64,000 bases of DNA, taken from RBG-16-66-20 sp038040245. Its GTDB lineage: Bacteria; Pseudomonadota; Gammaproteobacteria; Burkholderiales; SG8-39. This document shows positions 39,884-47,609 of the stretch, piece after piece. Position 1 is the first letter of the stretch. Each line of letters begins with the position of its first letter. Under the pieces are notes generated by a model. It did no database searches and was not told the DNA's origin. It saw only the letters and a list, made by a program, of their open reading frames with translations. Made by a program: the position numbers and the translations under genes. The stretch covers positions 1 through 64,000 of the forward strand of contig JBBPIU010000001.1 of assembly GCA_038040245.1 (NCBI GenBank). Direction: 5' to 3'.

Positions 39884-40504
39884 TCAGCCGCGTAACTGGT
39901 CGAGTGCCCGGTCGACGAAATCCAGCCGGTCCTGGCCCCAGTAGCGCTCGCCCGCGAGGACGTAGGTCGGCGCGCCGAACACGCCGAGGCGTTCGGCTTC
40001 TTCGCTGTAGGTCTTGTACAACTCCTGCACCGGCGCGCTTTGCTCCGCCGCGACCAGTTCTTCGCCGGGCAAGCCGTTTTCGTTCGCCACCGCAATGCGC
40101 ACCTTAGGATCCGAGGTGTCGCGTTCCTCCGCCCACAACGCGCGCAGCAGCGCGTGCGACAGGCGCTGCACGTCCAGGCCGCGTTCCTGCGCCGCGATCA
40201 CCATCCAGCCGGCCGGTTTGTTCCAGCCCGCGGGCTTGCCGTCGGCGGGGTAGTACTTCGGCGTGAGTTGCAGCGGCATGCCGAGATGTTTGCGCCAGCG
40301 CTCGAGCTCGAGCGCGTGATACGTGCGCCGCGGCTCGGGCCGGGTGCGGATCGGTACGCCGCCGGTGCGCGGCACCACTTCCTGGAAGTCGAAAGGTTTG
40401 AGCAGCAGCCGGAGGCGATGGCGACGCACGATGTCCTGCAGTTTCGGGCCGGCGAAATAGGCCCAGGGAGAGGACAGGCTGTAGTAGCAGGAAACTTCGA
40501 TCAT
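39884..40504 (-). CDS. 2-hydroxychromene-2-carboxylate isomerase family protein (DsbA fold)
   Basis: A 206-residue thioredoxin-fold (kappa-class GST-like) protein. YYSLSSPWAYFAGPKLQDI holds the Ser that replaces the DsbA active Cys; KYYPADGKPAGWNKPAG and FGAPTYVLAGERYWGQDRL, with the cis-Pro, are typical. The family isomerises hydroxychromene carboxylates in naphthalene degradation or acts as a glutathione-dependent isomerase. It starts only 17 bases from the divergent flavin monooxygenase gene. Confidence 0.85.
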   Translation of the reverse strand: MIEVSCYYSLSSPWAYFAGPKLQDIVRRHRLRLLLKPFDFQEVVPRTGGVPIRTRPEPRRTYHALELERWRKHLGMPLQLTPKYYPADGKPAGWNKPAGWMVIAAQERGLDVQRLSHALLRALWAEERDTSDPKVRIAVANENGLPGEELVAAEQSAPVQELYKTYSEEAERLGVFGAPTYVLAGERYWGQDRLDFVDRALDQLRG

Positions 40505-40521
40505 GGATAATCGCGACTCTA

Positions 40522-41946
40522 ATGGAATCCCTCACCGCCCGTGCGCGCATCGATCTCGAACGACTGAACTTCCCGGCGGCGAACTGGGTACTGCCGGCCG
40601 TTGGCCCCGACGGCCGGCCGATGCTGGACGTCCTCGTCGTCGGCGGCGGCATGTGCGGCCAGACGGCTGCGTTCGCGTTGCTCGCCGAGGGCGTGCGCAA
40701 CATTCGCTGCGTGGACCGGGCGACCTACGGGCGCGAAGGCCCGTGGGCCACGTTCGCGCGCATGGAAACGCTGCGCTCGCCCAAGCACCTGACCGGGCCG
40801 GACCTGGGCGTGCCTTCGCTCACCTACCGCGCCTGGCATGAGGCGCGTTTCGGCGACGCGGCGTGGCGCTCGCTGCACAAGATTCCGCGCCTGCTCTGGG
40901 CCGAGTACCTGCTTTGGGTGCGCGCCACCGCCGGCTTGCCGATCGAGAACGAGGTCGAGGTGATTTCGTTGGAGTTGGAGGCACGCTCGATCGGGGTCAC
41001 TTTGAAGATTCTTGACGAAAAGAAAAAAATCCACGCCCGAAAAGTCATCCTTGCCCTCGGGCGCGAGGGCAGCGGCGCGCCTCGTTGGCCGAAATTTTCG
41101 ACGTTCAATCCGGTCAATCGCGGGAAAAATGTTTTCCATTCCGTGGATGACATCGATTTCAGGAATCTCGCCGGCAAGCGCGTCGGCATCCTCGGCGCGG
41201 GCTCCTCGGCTTTCGACAACGCGGGCGAAGCGCTCGAGGCAGGCGCGAAAGAGGTCGTGATGTTCGCACGCCGCCCGATCCTGCCTCAGGTGAACAAGTC
41301 GAAATGGACCAACTTCCCCGGCTTCCAACTCGGCTACGCCCCGCTCGATGACGCGCGCCGCTGGCGTTTTTACACCTATATCTTCAGCGAGCAGGTGCCG
41401 CCGCCCTACGAGAGCGTGCTGCGCTGCGAACGGCACGCGGGCTTTTCCCTGCATTTTTCCGAATCCTGGAATGATATTTCCGAGAAAAATTCGAAAGTAA
41501 CAGTGACTACAGACGAGAACAGCCGCATTTTCGACGCGGTCATCGTCTGCACAGGCTTCGACGTCAATCTCGTCGACCGTCCCGAGGTCGCCTCGTTTCG
41601 CGATTCGATCGAAACCTGGCGCTCGCACGCGCCGCAGGGCGAGGCGGCGAGATTTCCGGAAGAAGTCCGGTTTCCGTATCTGGGCGATGCCTTTCAGCTG
41701 CAAGGCACGGCATCAGAGCTCGGCCGCGTGCACCTGTTCAACTGGGGCGCGACCATGAGCCACGGCGCGCTCGCCGGCGACATTCCCGGCCTCGAGATCG
41801 GCGCGCGGCGCCTCGCGCGGGGCATCGCGCGCGACTTGTTCCTTGCCGACGCCGACCTGCATTGGCAGCGGCTTCTCGCGCACAACGAGGACGAACTGAA
41901 AGGGACGAAATACTTCGTCAGTCTATCGTCGCGCCGACCTGCTTGA
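40522..41946 (+). CDS. Flavin-dependent monooxygenase-like oxidoreductase
   Basis: A 474-residue protein with two dinucleotide-binding motifs: VLVVGGGMCGQTAAFALL for FAD (about residue 37) and RVGILGAGSSAFDNAGEAL for NADPH (about residue 220). This fits class B flavoprotein monooxygenases. The Baeyer-Villiger fingerprint is not clearly present, so the reaction cannot be named. The last 29 bases overlap the convergent Bug receptor gene. Three stretches are written in AT-rich codons (40965-41160 in two blocks, and 41440-41520). Confidence 0.82.
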   Translation: MESLTARARIDLERLNFPAANWVLPAVGPDGRPMLDVLVVGGGMCGQTAAFALLAEGVRNIRCVDRATYGREGPWATFARMETLRSPKHLTGPDLGVPSLTYRAWHEARFGDAAWRSLHKIPRLLWAEYLLWVRATAGLPIENEVEVISLELEARSIGVTLKILDEKKKIHARKVILALGREGSGAPRWPKFSTFNPVNRGKNVFHSVDDIDFRNLAGKRVGILGAGSSAFDNAGEALEAGAKEVVMFARRPILPQVNKSKWTNFPGFQLGYAPLDDARRWRFYTYIFSEQVPPPYESVLRCERHAGFSLHFSESWNDISEKNSKVTVTTDENSRIFDAVIVCTGFDVNLVDRPEVASFRDSIETWRSHAPQGEAARFPEEVRFPYLGDAFQLQGTASELGRVHLFNWGATMSHGALAGDIPGLEIGARRLARGIARDLFLADADLHWQRLLAHNEDELKGTKYFVSLSSRRPA

Positions 41947-42892
41947 CCACCGCCGCCCATTTGGCGCGGTCGGCTTTCACGGTGGCGCGGAACTGTTCGG
42001 GCGATTCCCAGCGCGGCGTGTTGCCGAGCGCGACCAGGCGATCCCTCACCGCCGGCGTCTCGAGCGCGGCTTTCACCGCCGCATTGATGCGGTTCAAGAT
42101 ATCCGCGTCCAGGCCTTTCGGCCCGAACAGGCCAAACCAGGTGATGCTCTCGAACCCGGGCAGGCCGGCTTCCGAGATAGTCGGCACTTCGGCCACCGCG
42201 GAGACGCGGTTGCGCGTGGTGACGCCGAGCAGCCGCACCTTGCCGGACTTCCACTGGCCGAGCACCGTCTGTACCTGATTGAAAATGCAGCAGGTCTGGC
42301 CCGACACCACCGACGCGAGCGCTTCGGGGCCGCCCTTGTACGGCACATGCACCATGTCAAGCCCGGCCCGCGAGATGAATTCGGCGAAAGCGAGGTGCGT
42401 GCCGGTGCCGTTGCCGGTGGAGGCGTAGTTGTACTTGCCGGGGTTGGCTTTCACCTTGTCGATGAACTCGCGCACCGTGTTGACGTCGATCAGCTGCGGA
42501 TTGATGGTCAGCACGTTCGAGACGTTCACCAGCGGCGCGATCGGCGTGAAGTCCGCCTCGACGTCGAACGGCAGCTGCTTGTACAGCGCGGCGTTGACCC
42601 CGTGCGTGGCCGCGGTGCCGAGCAGGATGGTGTAGCCGTCGGGTTTCGCTTTCGCCACTGCGTCGGAGGCCAAGTTGCCGCCGGCGCCGGTGCGGTAGTC
42701 GGTGACGATCTTGCCGCCGAGCGACTTCTCCATCGCCTCCTGCAGCATGCGCGCCACCACGTCCACGCCCGAGCCGGCGGGGAATCCCATGATGATGACG
42801 ACCGGATGCGCCGGCCAGGCCTGCGCCAGTGCGGTGGCGGGCAGCAGGCAAAGGGCGGCGAGCATGAGGCGGATCGCAGCGTGCGCGGGCAT
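41918..42892 (-). CDS. Bug/TctC-family solute receptor
   Basis: A 324-residue periplasmic receptor with signal peptide LMLAALCLLPATALA. Marks include HPVVIIMGFPAGSGVDVVAR, GAGGNLASDAVAKAKPDGYT, HVPYKGGPEALASVVSGQ and VPTISEAGLPGFESITWFG. The ATG at 42892 is chosen; the frame continues far upstream, antisense to cysI, but this is not coding. Its 3' end overlaps the convergent monooxygenase gene by 29 bases. No TctAB permease is adjacent. Confidence 0.92.
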   Translation of the reverse strand: MPAHAAIRLMLAALCLLPATALAQAWPAHPVVIIMGFPAGSGVDVVARMLQEAMEKSLGGKIVTDYRTGAGGNLASDAVAKAKPDGYTILLGTAATHGVNAALYKQLPFDVEADFTPIAPLVNVSNVLTINPQLIDVNTVREFIDKVKANPGKYNYASTGNGTGTHLAFAEFISRAGLDMVHVPYKGGPEALASVVSGQTCCIFNQVQTVLGQWKSGKVRLLGVTTRNRVSAVAEVPTISEAGLPGFESITWFGLFGPKGLDADILNRINAAVKAALETPAVRDRLVALGNTPRWESPEQFRATVKADRAKWAAVVKQVGATID

Positions 42893-42941
42893 GACGTTTC
42901 TCCTTGGGAGGGTCCTGAAGTCTAAGGGAGGGGAAAGGCCA

Positions 42942-42981
42942 ATCTGGTAAAGAACAAAAAAGCATAAAGAATTAACCAGAT
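42942..42981. promoter_or_regulatory. AT-rich inverted repeat between Bug receptor and cysI (candidate operator)
   Basis: ATCTGGT (42942-42948) and ACCAGAT (42975-42981) are perfect arms 26 bases apart, extended by AA/TT on the inside with one mismatch. The region is AT-rich and lies 43 bases before cysI, in the only divergent regulatory space of the cysI operon. LysR-type regulators such as CysB bind sites of this kind, but no base-level consensus can be claimed. Confidence 0.4.
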
Positions 42982-43024
42982 AGCCTTTTGCACGCATAAC
43001 GCCCCCCGGTACGATGCCCGCTCC

Positions 43025-44725
43025 ATGTACCTCTACGACGACATCGATCAGCGGCTGGTGGACGAACGGGTGGCGCAATTCCGCGACCAGACGCGGCGCT
43101 TCCTTGCCGGCAAGCTCTCCGAGGACGACTTCCGCGCGCTGCGGCTGCGCAACGGCCTGTACGTGCAGCGCTACGCGCCGATGCTGCGCATCGCGATTCC
43201 CTACGGACTGCTTTCGTCGCGCCAGCTGCGCAAGCTGGCCGAGGTCGCGCAGAAATTCGACCGCGGCTACGGCCATTTCTCCACCCGCCAGAACCTGCAG
43301 CTCAACTGGCCGAAAATCGAGGACGTGCCCGAGATCCTGGCCGAGCTCGCCGCGGTGGAAATGCACGCCATCCAGACTTCGGGCAATTGCGTGCGCAACA
43401 TCACCGCCGACCACTTCGCCGGCGTGGCGAGCGACGAGATCGTCGATTCCTTTGTCTGGTGCGAGCTTGTCCGCCAGTGGTCCACCTTCCACCCGGAGTT
43501 CAACTACCTGCCGCGCAAATTCAAAATTGCGGTCAACGGCGCGATTGCGGATCGGGCGGCAACCTTTGTTCACGATATCGGTCTTCATGCAGTAAAAAAT
43601 TCCGGGAATGAAACCGGCTTCAAGGTCATTGTCGGCGGCGGCCTGGGCCGCACGCCGGTCATCGGCCACGTGATCCGCGAGTTCCTGCCGTGGCCGCACC
43701 TGCTGACCTATCTCGACGCCATCCTGCGCGTCTACAACCGCTACGGCCGGCGCGACAACATCCACAAGGCGCGCATCAAGATCCTGGTCAAGGAGCGCGG
43801 CCTGGAGAAATTCCGCGAAGAAGTCGAGACCGAGTGGGCGCACCTGAAGGATGGCCCGGCGACCGTCGTCGAAGAGGAAATCCGCAGGATCGAGTCGCGC
43901 TTTACCCGGCCGCAGTACGAGAAGCTGGCGGAGGTGAAATACCCTGATGCGAAGACCCCTTTTTCGGCCTGGATGAAGCGCAATGTCCACCCGCACAAGC
44001 GGCCCGGCTATGCTGCGGTGACGGTGTCGCTGAAAAAAACCGGCGTGCCGCCCGGCGACGTCACCTCGGAGCAGATGGAGCGCATCGCCCAGCTCGCCGA
44101 TCTCTATTCTTTCGGCGAGCTGCGTGTCACGCACGAACAGAACCTGGTGTTCGCCGACGTGCGCCAGGCCGAACTGCCCGGCCTTTGGCAGGAGTTGCGC
44201 GACCTGGGCCTCGCGACGCCCAACATCGGCCTGCTGACCAACATCATTGCCTGCCCGGGCGGCGATTTCTGCTCGCTGGCGAACGCGAAGTCGATTCCCG
44301 TGGCCGAGGCGATCCAGCGCCGGTTCGACGATCTGGACTACCTGCACGACATCGGCGAGCTGGACCTGAATATCTCGGGCTGCATGAACGCCTGCGGCCA
44401 TCATCACGTCGGTCACATCGGGATTCTCGGTGTCGATAAGAACGGGGAGGAGTGGTACCAAATCGAAATCGGCGGAAATCAGGGGGAAATTCGTCCCGGT
44501 GCTCCCGCGTCCCTCGGCAAAGTCATCGGCCCCTCGTTCACGCGCGCCGCTGTGCCCGACGTCATCGAGCGGCTGATCGAAATCTACCTGGAGCGGCGCG
44601 ACAGCGAAGCGGAGCGCTTCGTGGACGTGGTGCACCGCCTCGGCATCGAACCTTTCAAAAGCGGCATCTATGGCAACCCTGATCAAAGAACGACGGATCG
44701 TCGAAGAGCTCTCGCCGCCGCCTGA
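43025..44725 (+). CDS. cysI: Siroheme-dependent sulfite (or nitrite) reductase
   Basis: A 566-residue reductase with two ferredoxin-like repeats. The siroheme-[4Fe-4S] ligands are Cys410 and Cys416 (IACPGGDFCSLA) and Cys453 and Cys457 (NISGCMNACGHH). The family includes assimilatory sulfite and nitrite reductases; the adjacent DUF934 gene, the siroheme genes cobA and cbiX, and cysB favour sulfite. It overlaps the DUF934 gene by 56 bases. Two AT-rich codon patches (about 43517-43615 and 44424-44505) lie within it. Confidence 0.92.
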   Translation: MYLYDDIDQRLVDERVAQFRDQTRRFLAGKLSEDDFRALRLRNGLYVQRYAPMLRIAIPYGLLSSRQLRKLAEVAQKFDRGYGHFSTRQNLQLNWPKIEDVPEILAELAAVEMHAIQTSGNCVRNITADHFAGVASDEIVDSFVWCELVRQWSTFHPEFNYLPRKFKIAVNGAIADRAATFVHDIGLHAVKNSGNETGFKVIVGGGLGRTPVIGHVIREFLPWPHLLTYLDAILRVYNRYGRRDNIHKARIKILVKERGLEKFREEVETEWAHLKDGPATVVEEEIRRIESRFTRPQYEKLAEVKYPDAKTPFSAWMKRNVHPHKRPGYAAVTVSLKKTGVPPGDVTSEQMERIAQLADLYSFGELRVTHEQNLVFADVRQAELPGLWQELRDLGLATPNIGLLTNIIACPGGDFCSLANAKSIPVAEAIQRRFDDLDYLHDIGELDLNISGCMNACGHHHVGHIGILGVDKNGEEWYQIEIGGNQGEIRPGAPASLGKVIGPSFTRAAVPDVIERLIEIYLERRDSEAERFVDVVHRLGIEPFKSGIYGNPDQRTTDRRRALAAA

Positions 44726-45077
44726 CCTGGTGGTGCTGCAGCCGACCGACGATCCCGCCGCGCTCGCGGACAGGATCGGCGGATTCGAGGCGATTGCGGC
44801 GATCGCGGTCAATTTTCCCAAGTTCGGCGACGGGCGCGGCTACTCCATCGCGCGGCTGCTGCGCGAGCGCTACGGCTACAAGGGCGAACTGCGCGCGGTC
44901 GGCGTAGTGGCGCGCGACCATCTGCATGCCATGGCGCAGTGCGGCTTCGACGCCTTCCAGCTGCGCGAGGGCGAGGATCCGCAGGAAGCGCTCAAGGCGT
45001 TCGGCGATTTCAGCGAGCAGTACCAGGCCACAACCGCGCAGCCGGTGCCGCTGTTCCGCAGGCGGGTCGGGCGATGA
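44670..45077 (+). CDS. DUF934 protein of the sulfite reductase operon
   Basis: A 135-residue cytoplasmic protein; IAVNFPKFGDGRGYSIARLLRERYGYKGELRAVG is the family core in its typical order. DUF934 genes sit next to CysI-type reductases throughout beta- and alphaproteobacteria and are thought to help sulfite reduction, but the mechanism is unknown. It overlaps the end of cysI by 56 bases in another frame and the start of cobA by 4 (ATGA). Confidence 0.88.
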   Translation: MATLIKERRIVEELSPPPDLVVLQPTDDPAALADRIGGFEAIAAIAVNFPKFGDGRGYSIARLLRERYGYKGELRAVGVVARDHLHAMAQCGFDAFQLREGEDPQEALKAFGDFSEQYQATTAQPVPLFRRRVGR

Positions 45078-45898
45078 GCGGCACGGTCTATCTGGTTGGC
45101 GCCGGCCCCGGCGCGCCGGACCTTCTGACGCTGCGCGCCGCGCGCCTGCTGGAGCGCGCCGACATCGTGTTCCACGATGCGCTGGTACCGCAGGAAATAC
45201 TTTTTTTGGCCTTAAAAGCAATAAAAATCAAAGTCGGGAAGCGCTGCGGCCGGCACTCGACGGCGCAGAATTTCATCAACAAGCGCCTCGTGGATGCCGC
45301 GCGCAAGCACAAGGTGGTCGTGCGCCTGAAGGGCGGCGATCCGATGCTGTTCGGCCGGGCGCATGAAGAGCTTGCCTGGTTGAAGCAGCACCGCATCCGG
45401 TGCGAAATCGTCTCCGGCGTCACCGCGGCGCTTGCCGCTACCGCCGAGATGGGCGTCTCGCTGACCGCGAGAGGCTTGTCGCGTTCCGTCGCATTCCTGA
45501 CCACGCGCGCCGCGGCCGGCGAGCGTCCCAACGACTGGGTGAAGGTGGCGCTTGCTGCCGACACCATCGTGATCTACATGGGCGCCGGAGAAGCCGGAGC
45601 GATCGCGCAGGCGCTGATCGGGGCGGGCAAACCGCCGGCGACGCCGGTCGCGATCGTCGAGCATGCTTCGCTGCCGGGCGTGCGCAAACTCGCCGGCACG
45701 CTGGAACAACTGCCAGAGCTTGCCGAGCGTTGCGGCAACGGGCCGGTGGCGATACTGCTGGGCGAGGTCTATCGGGAAGCTGCCGCGTCGAACATAATCG
45801 CATCGTGGCCAAACAAGCAATCGTCCGGCGAGCAGTTATCCTCTTTTCCCACGGTGCGCGCGACCCGCAGTGGGCGCGCCCGTTCCAGCAACTCGTAA
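45074..45898 (+). CDS. cobA: Uroporphyrinogen-III C-methyltransferase
   Basis: A 274-residue enzyme that makes precorrin-2 from uroporphyrinogen III, the first step to siroheme needed by the adjacent sulfite reductase. Marks: VYLVGAGPGAPDLLTLRAAR, VRLKGGDPMLFGRAHEEL, VSGVTAALAATAEMGVSLT. It has no CysG-type oxidase/chelatase domain. The last 30 or so residues, after the usual end near LLGEVYREA, are low-complexity and Ser/Arg-rich because the 94 3'-terminal bases overlap cbiX in another frame. Confidence 0.92.
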   Translation: MSGTVYLVGAGPGAPDLLTLRAARLLERADIVFHDALVPQEILFLALKAIKIKVGKRCGRHSTAQNFINKRLVDAARKHKVVVRLKGGDPMLFGRAHEELAWLKQHRIRCEIVSGVTAALAATAEMGVSLTARGLSRSVAFLTTRAAAGERPNDWVKVALAADTIVIYMGAGEAGAIAQALIGAGKPPATPVAIVEHASLPGVRKLAGTLEQLPELAERCGNGPVAILLGEVYREAAASNIIASWPNKQSSGEQLSSFPTVRATRSGRARSSNS

Positions 45899-46185
45899 CC
45901 GAGCTCGGCGAACTGCTGCCCGGCGAGCGCATCGTGCTCGCCTTCCTGGAATTGATGCAGCCGTCGCTGCCGGAGTGCGCCGCGTCGCTGCATGGCGAAG
46001 GCGTGCGCGGCCTGCGGGTGGTGCCGGTGTTCCTCGGCATGGGCGGACATCTGAAGGATGACTTGCCAAAGCTCGTCGCGAAGATTCGTGGGCATTTTCC
46101 GGATCTGCAGATCACCGTTGATCCGCCGATCGGCGAGCAGCCTGAAGTCATAGCGGCAATAGCGCGCGCGATAGCGGCGCGCTAG
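45805..46185 (+). CDS. cbiX: Short-form sirohydrochlorin chelatase (CbiX-S type)
   Basis: A 126-residue small CbiX that inserts Fe (or Co) into sirohydrochlorin. The metal-binding His16 is in LFSHGARDP and His82 in FLGMGGHLKDDLP. With cobA it supplies siroheme, though no separate precorrin-2 oxidase is in the window. The only suitable start is the GTG at 45805, within cobA; the frame is open further upstream, but that part is antigen-like shadow of cobA. The product length matches the short, homodimeric CbiX form. Confidence 0.88.
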   Translation: MAKQAIVRRAVILFSHGARDPQWARPFQQLVTELGELLPGERIVLAFLELMQPSLPECAASLHGEGVRGLRVVPVFLGMGGHLKDDLPKLVAKIRGHFPDLQITVDPPIGEQPEVIAAIARAIAAR

Positions 46186-46186
46186 T

Positions 46187-46669
46187 TCAGCGCCTGCGGA
46201 AGGCGAGCCAGGCGGCGTACAGCGCCAGCGCCGCGAAGCAGGCAAGCGACCACTCGGCAATGGAGAAGCCGAGGAACCTCCAATTCACCTCCGCGCACTG
46301 TCCCGAACCCAGAAACAGTTTCTCGAGCAGGCGGCGAAGGGGGAAGTTCTCCATCATGAAGAAGAGGTCCGGGCCGCACGCAGGCACTTGATCCACCGGA
46401 AGATGCTGCAGCCAGACCTGGCGCGCCGCGACGCCGAAGCCGCCCAGCGCCAGAACGGCCGCAACGGCGCAATAGACGGCATTGCCCGTCTTTTTCGGGC
46501 CATGCAGTGCAGCAATGGCGAATACCGCGATCACCCCATAGTAGAAGCCCCGCTGCACCAGGCACAGCGGACAGGGGCCCTGGCTGTCGAAGTATTGCAG
46601 GTAGTAGCCGAACCCGAGCAGCCCGGCGCAAACCAGCGCCGGCGCCGCGTAAAGAAGCCCGTGTTTCAT
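46187..46669 (-). CDS. dsbB: Disulfide bond formation protein B
   Basis: A 160-residue inner-membrane protein with four helices that reoxidises DsbA and passes electrons to ubiquinone. The two periplasmic Cys pairs are present: Cys33-Cys36 (GPCPLC) and Cys98/Cys125 (PACGPD; SGQCAEV). The ATG at 46669 starts MKHGLLYAAPALVCAG; the frame is open to 46747 inside the TetR gene. It lies 5 bases after the tetR stop and appears to be the last gene of the AtuA-TetR operon. It ends one base from cbiX, which converges on it. Confidence 0.93.
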   Translation of the reverse strand: MKHGLLYAAPALVCAGLLGFGYYLQYFDSQGPCPLCLVQRGFYYGVIAVFAIAALHGPKKTGNAVYCAVAAVLALGGFGVAARQVWLQHLPVDQVPACGPDLFFMMENFPLRRLLEKLFLGSGQCAEVNWRFLGFSIAEWSLACFAALALYAAWLAFRRR

Positions 46670-46674
46670 GGAAA

Positions 46675-47259
46675 TTATTTTAAGAGAAGGCGCGCGGCCT
46701 GCGCCGCCACTTCGTCCAGCGACAGGCGGCCGCCGGGGCGGTACCACTTCGCGGCCCAGTTGATCGCGCCGAGCACCAACAGCCGCGCGAGCTGCGGGTC
46801 GCCCGAGATGAGCTTTTCGCGCGCGAGTTCATCCAGCATCTTCTGCCAGAGCGCGTCGTAGCGGTCCCTGAGCGCGATCACGCGGCGCCGGTTGCCGGGC
46901 GTGAGCGAACGCCAGTCGTAGAGCAGCACCGGGATGAAGTCGTTGCCATCTTCCAGGATGGTGCCCAGGTGGGAGCGTACGAGCCGGCGGAACTTCTCCT
47001 GCGGCGGCAGGCGCTCGGCGAGCACCGCCTCGGACCTGCGCAAACCCTCGGTGAGGCCCTGCTCCATCACCGCGAGCAGCATCTCCTGCTTGTTGGGGAA
47101 GTGGTAGAACGGGCTGCCCGAATGCATGCCGGCGGCCGACGAGATGTCGCGGACGGTGGCGCCGTCGAAGCCCTTCTCACGGAACAGGCGCGCGCAGACG
47201 CGCAGCAGCGCCTCGCGGCGGTTGCCGTCGGCCGGATCCTTTTTTGTTTTTCTTTTCAA
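46675..47259 (-). CDS. TetR/AcrR-family regulator
   Basis: A 194-residue regulator. The N-terminal HTH (LLRVCARLFREKGFDGATVRDISSAAGMHSGSPFYHF) is typical; the ligand domain is helical and unassigned. It resembles TetR proteins that control acyl-CoA degradation operons. The start overlaps the stop of the small AtuA-associated gene by 4 bases, so the regulator is translated with the operon it probably controls. The first codons are AT-rich and encode a Lys/Arg cluster. Confidence 0.88.
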   Translation of the reverse strand: MKRKTKKDPADGNRREALLRVCARLFREKGFDGATVRDISSAAGMHSGSPFYHFPNKQEMLLAVMEQGLTEGLRRSEAVLAERLPPQEKFRRLVRSHLGTILEDGNDFIPVLLYDWRSLTPGNRRRVIALRDRYDALWQKMLDELAREKLISGDPQLARLLVLGAINWAAKWYRPGGRLSLDEVAAQAARLLLK

Positions 47260-47609
47260 TCTTTACGCAACCTCGGGAGATCGGCGGGCGCCTCGATTTC
47301 CATGCGCAACAGCTGCGCGGCGACGTTCTTGCCGAGGTTGTCCATCCTGAGCGAGCGCGCCGCGCCGCCCTGCAGCGCGCCGTTGAGCACGATCTTGAGC
47401 GCAAGGATATTGTCCAGCGGCCAGAGCTCCACGGGCCCCGCGCCCATCGCGGCGAAATGCTTTGCGAGTCGCTCCTTGGTGACTTCGCGCTTGAGCACCG
47501 CGTAGGTCTCGGCGTCGAAGGCAAACAGGCCGATGTCCGCGCGGTCCGCCTTGTCGCCCGAGCGTGCGTGAGCGATTTTCCAGAGGGGCGTGAGGGTCAA
47601 TTGCGGCAT
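47256..47609 (-). CDS. AtuA-associated C-terminal domain protein, locus 2
   Basis: A 117-residue protein with HARSGDKADRADIGLFAFD near the start and LKIVLNGALQGGAARSLRMDN in the second half, the same layout as 33189-33566. Overlaps: one base with the large AtuA-type gene upstream (TGATG at 47609) and four with tetR downstream. The two loci are paralogous modules, not fragments. Confidence 0.8.
   Translation of the reverse strand: MPQLTLTPLWKIAHARSGDKADRADIGLFAFDAETYAVLKREVTKERLAKHFAAMGAGPVELWPLDNILALKIVLNGALQGGAARSLRMDNLGKNVAAQLLRMEIEAPADLPRLRKD

Noticed and set aside
42893..44821. Upstream extension of the Bug receptor frame to 967 residues
   Set aside because: It is antisense to cysI and the DUF934 gene; the signal peptide at 42892 marks the true start.
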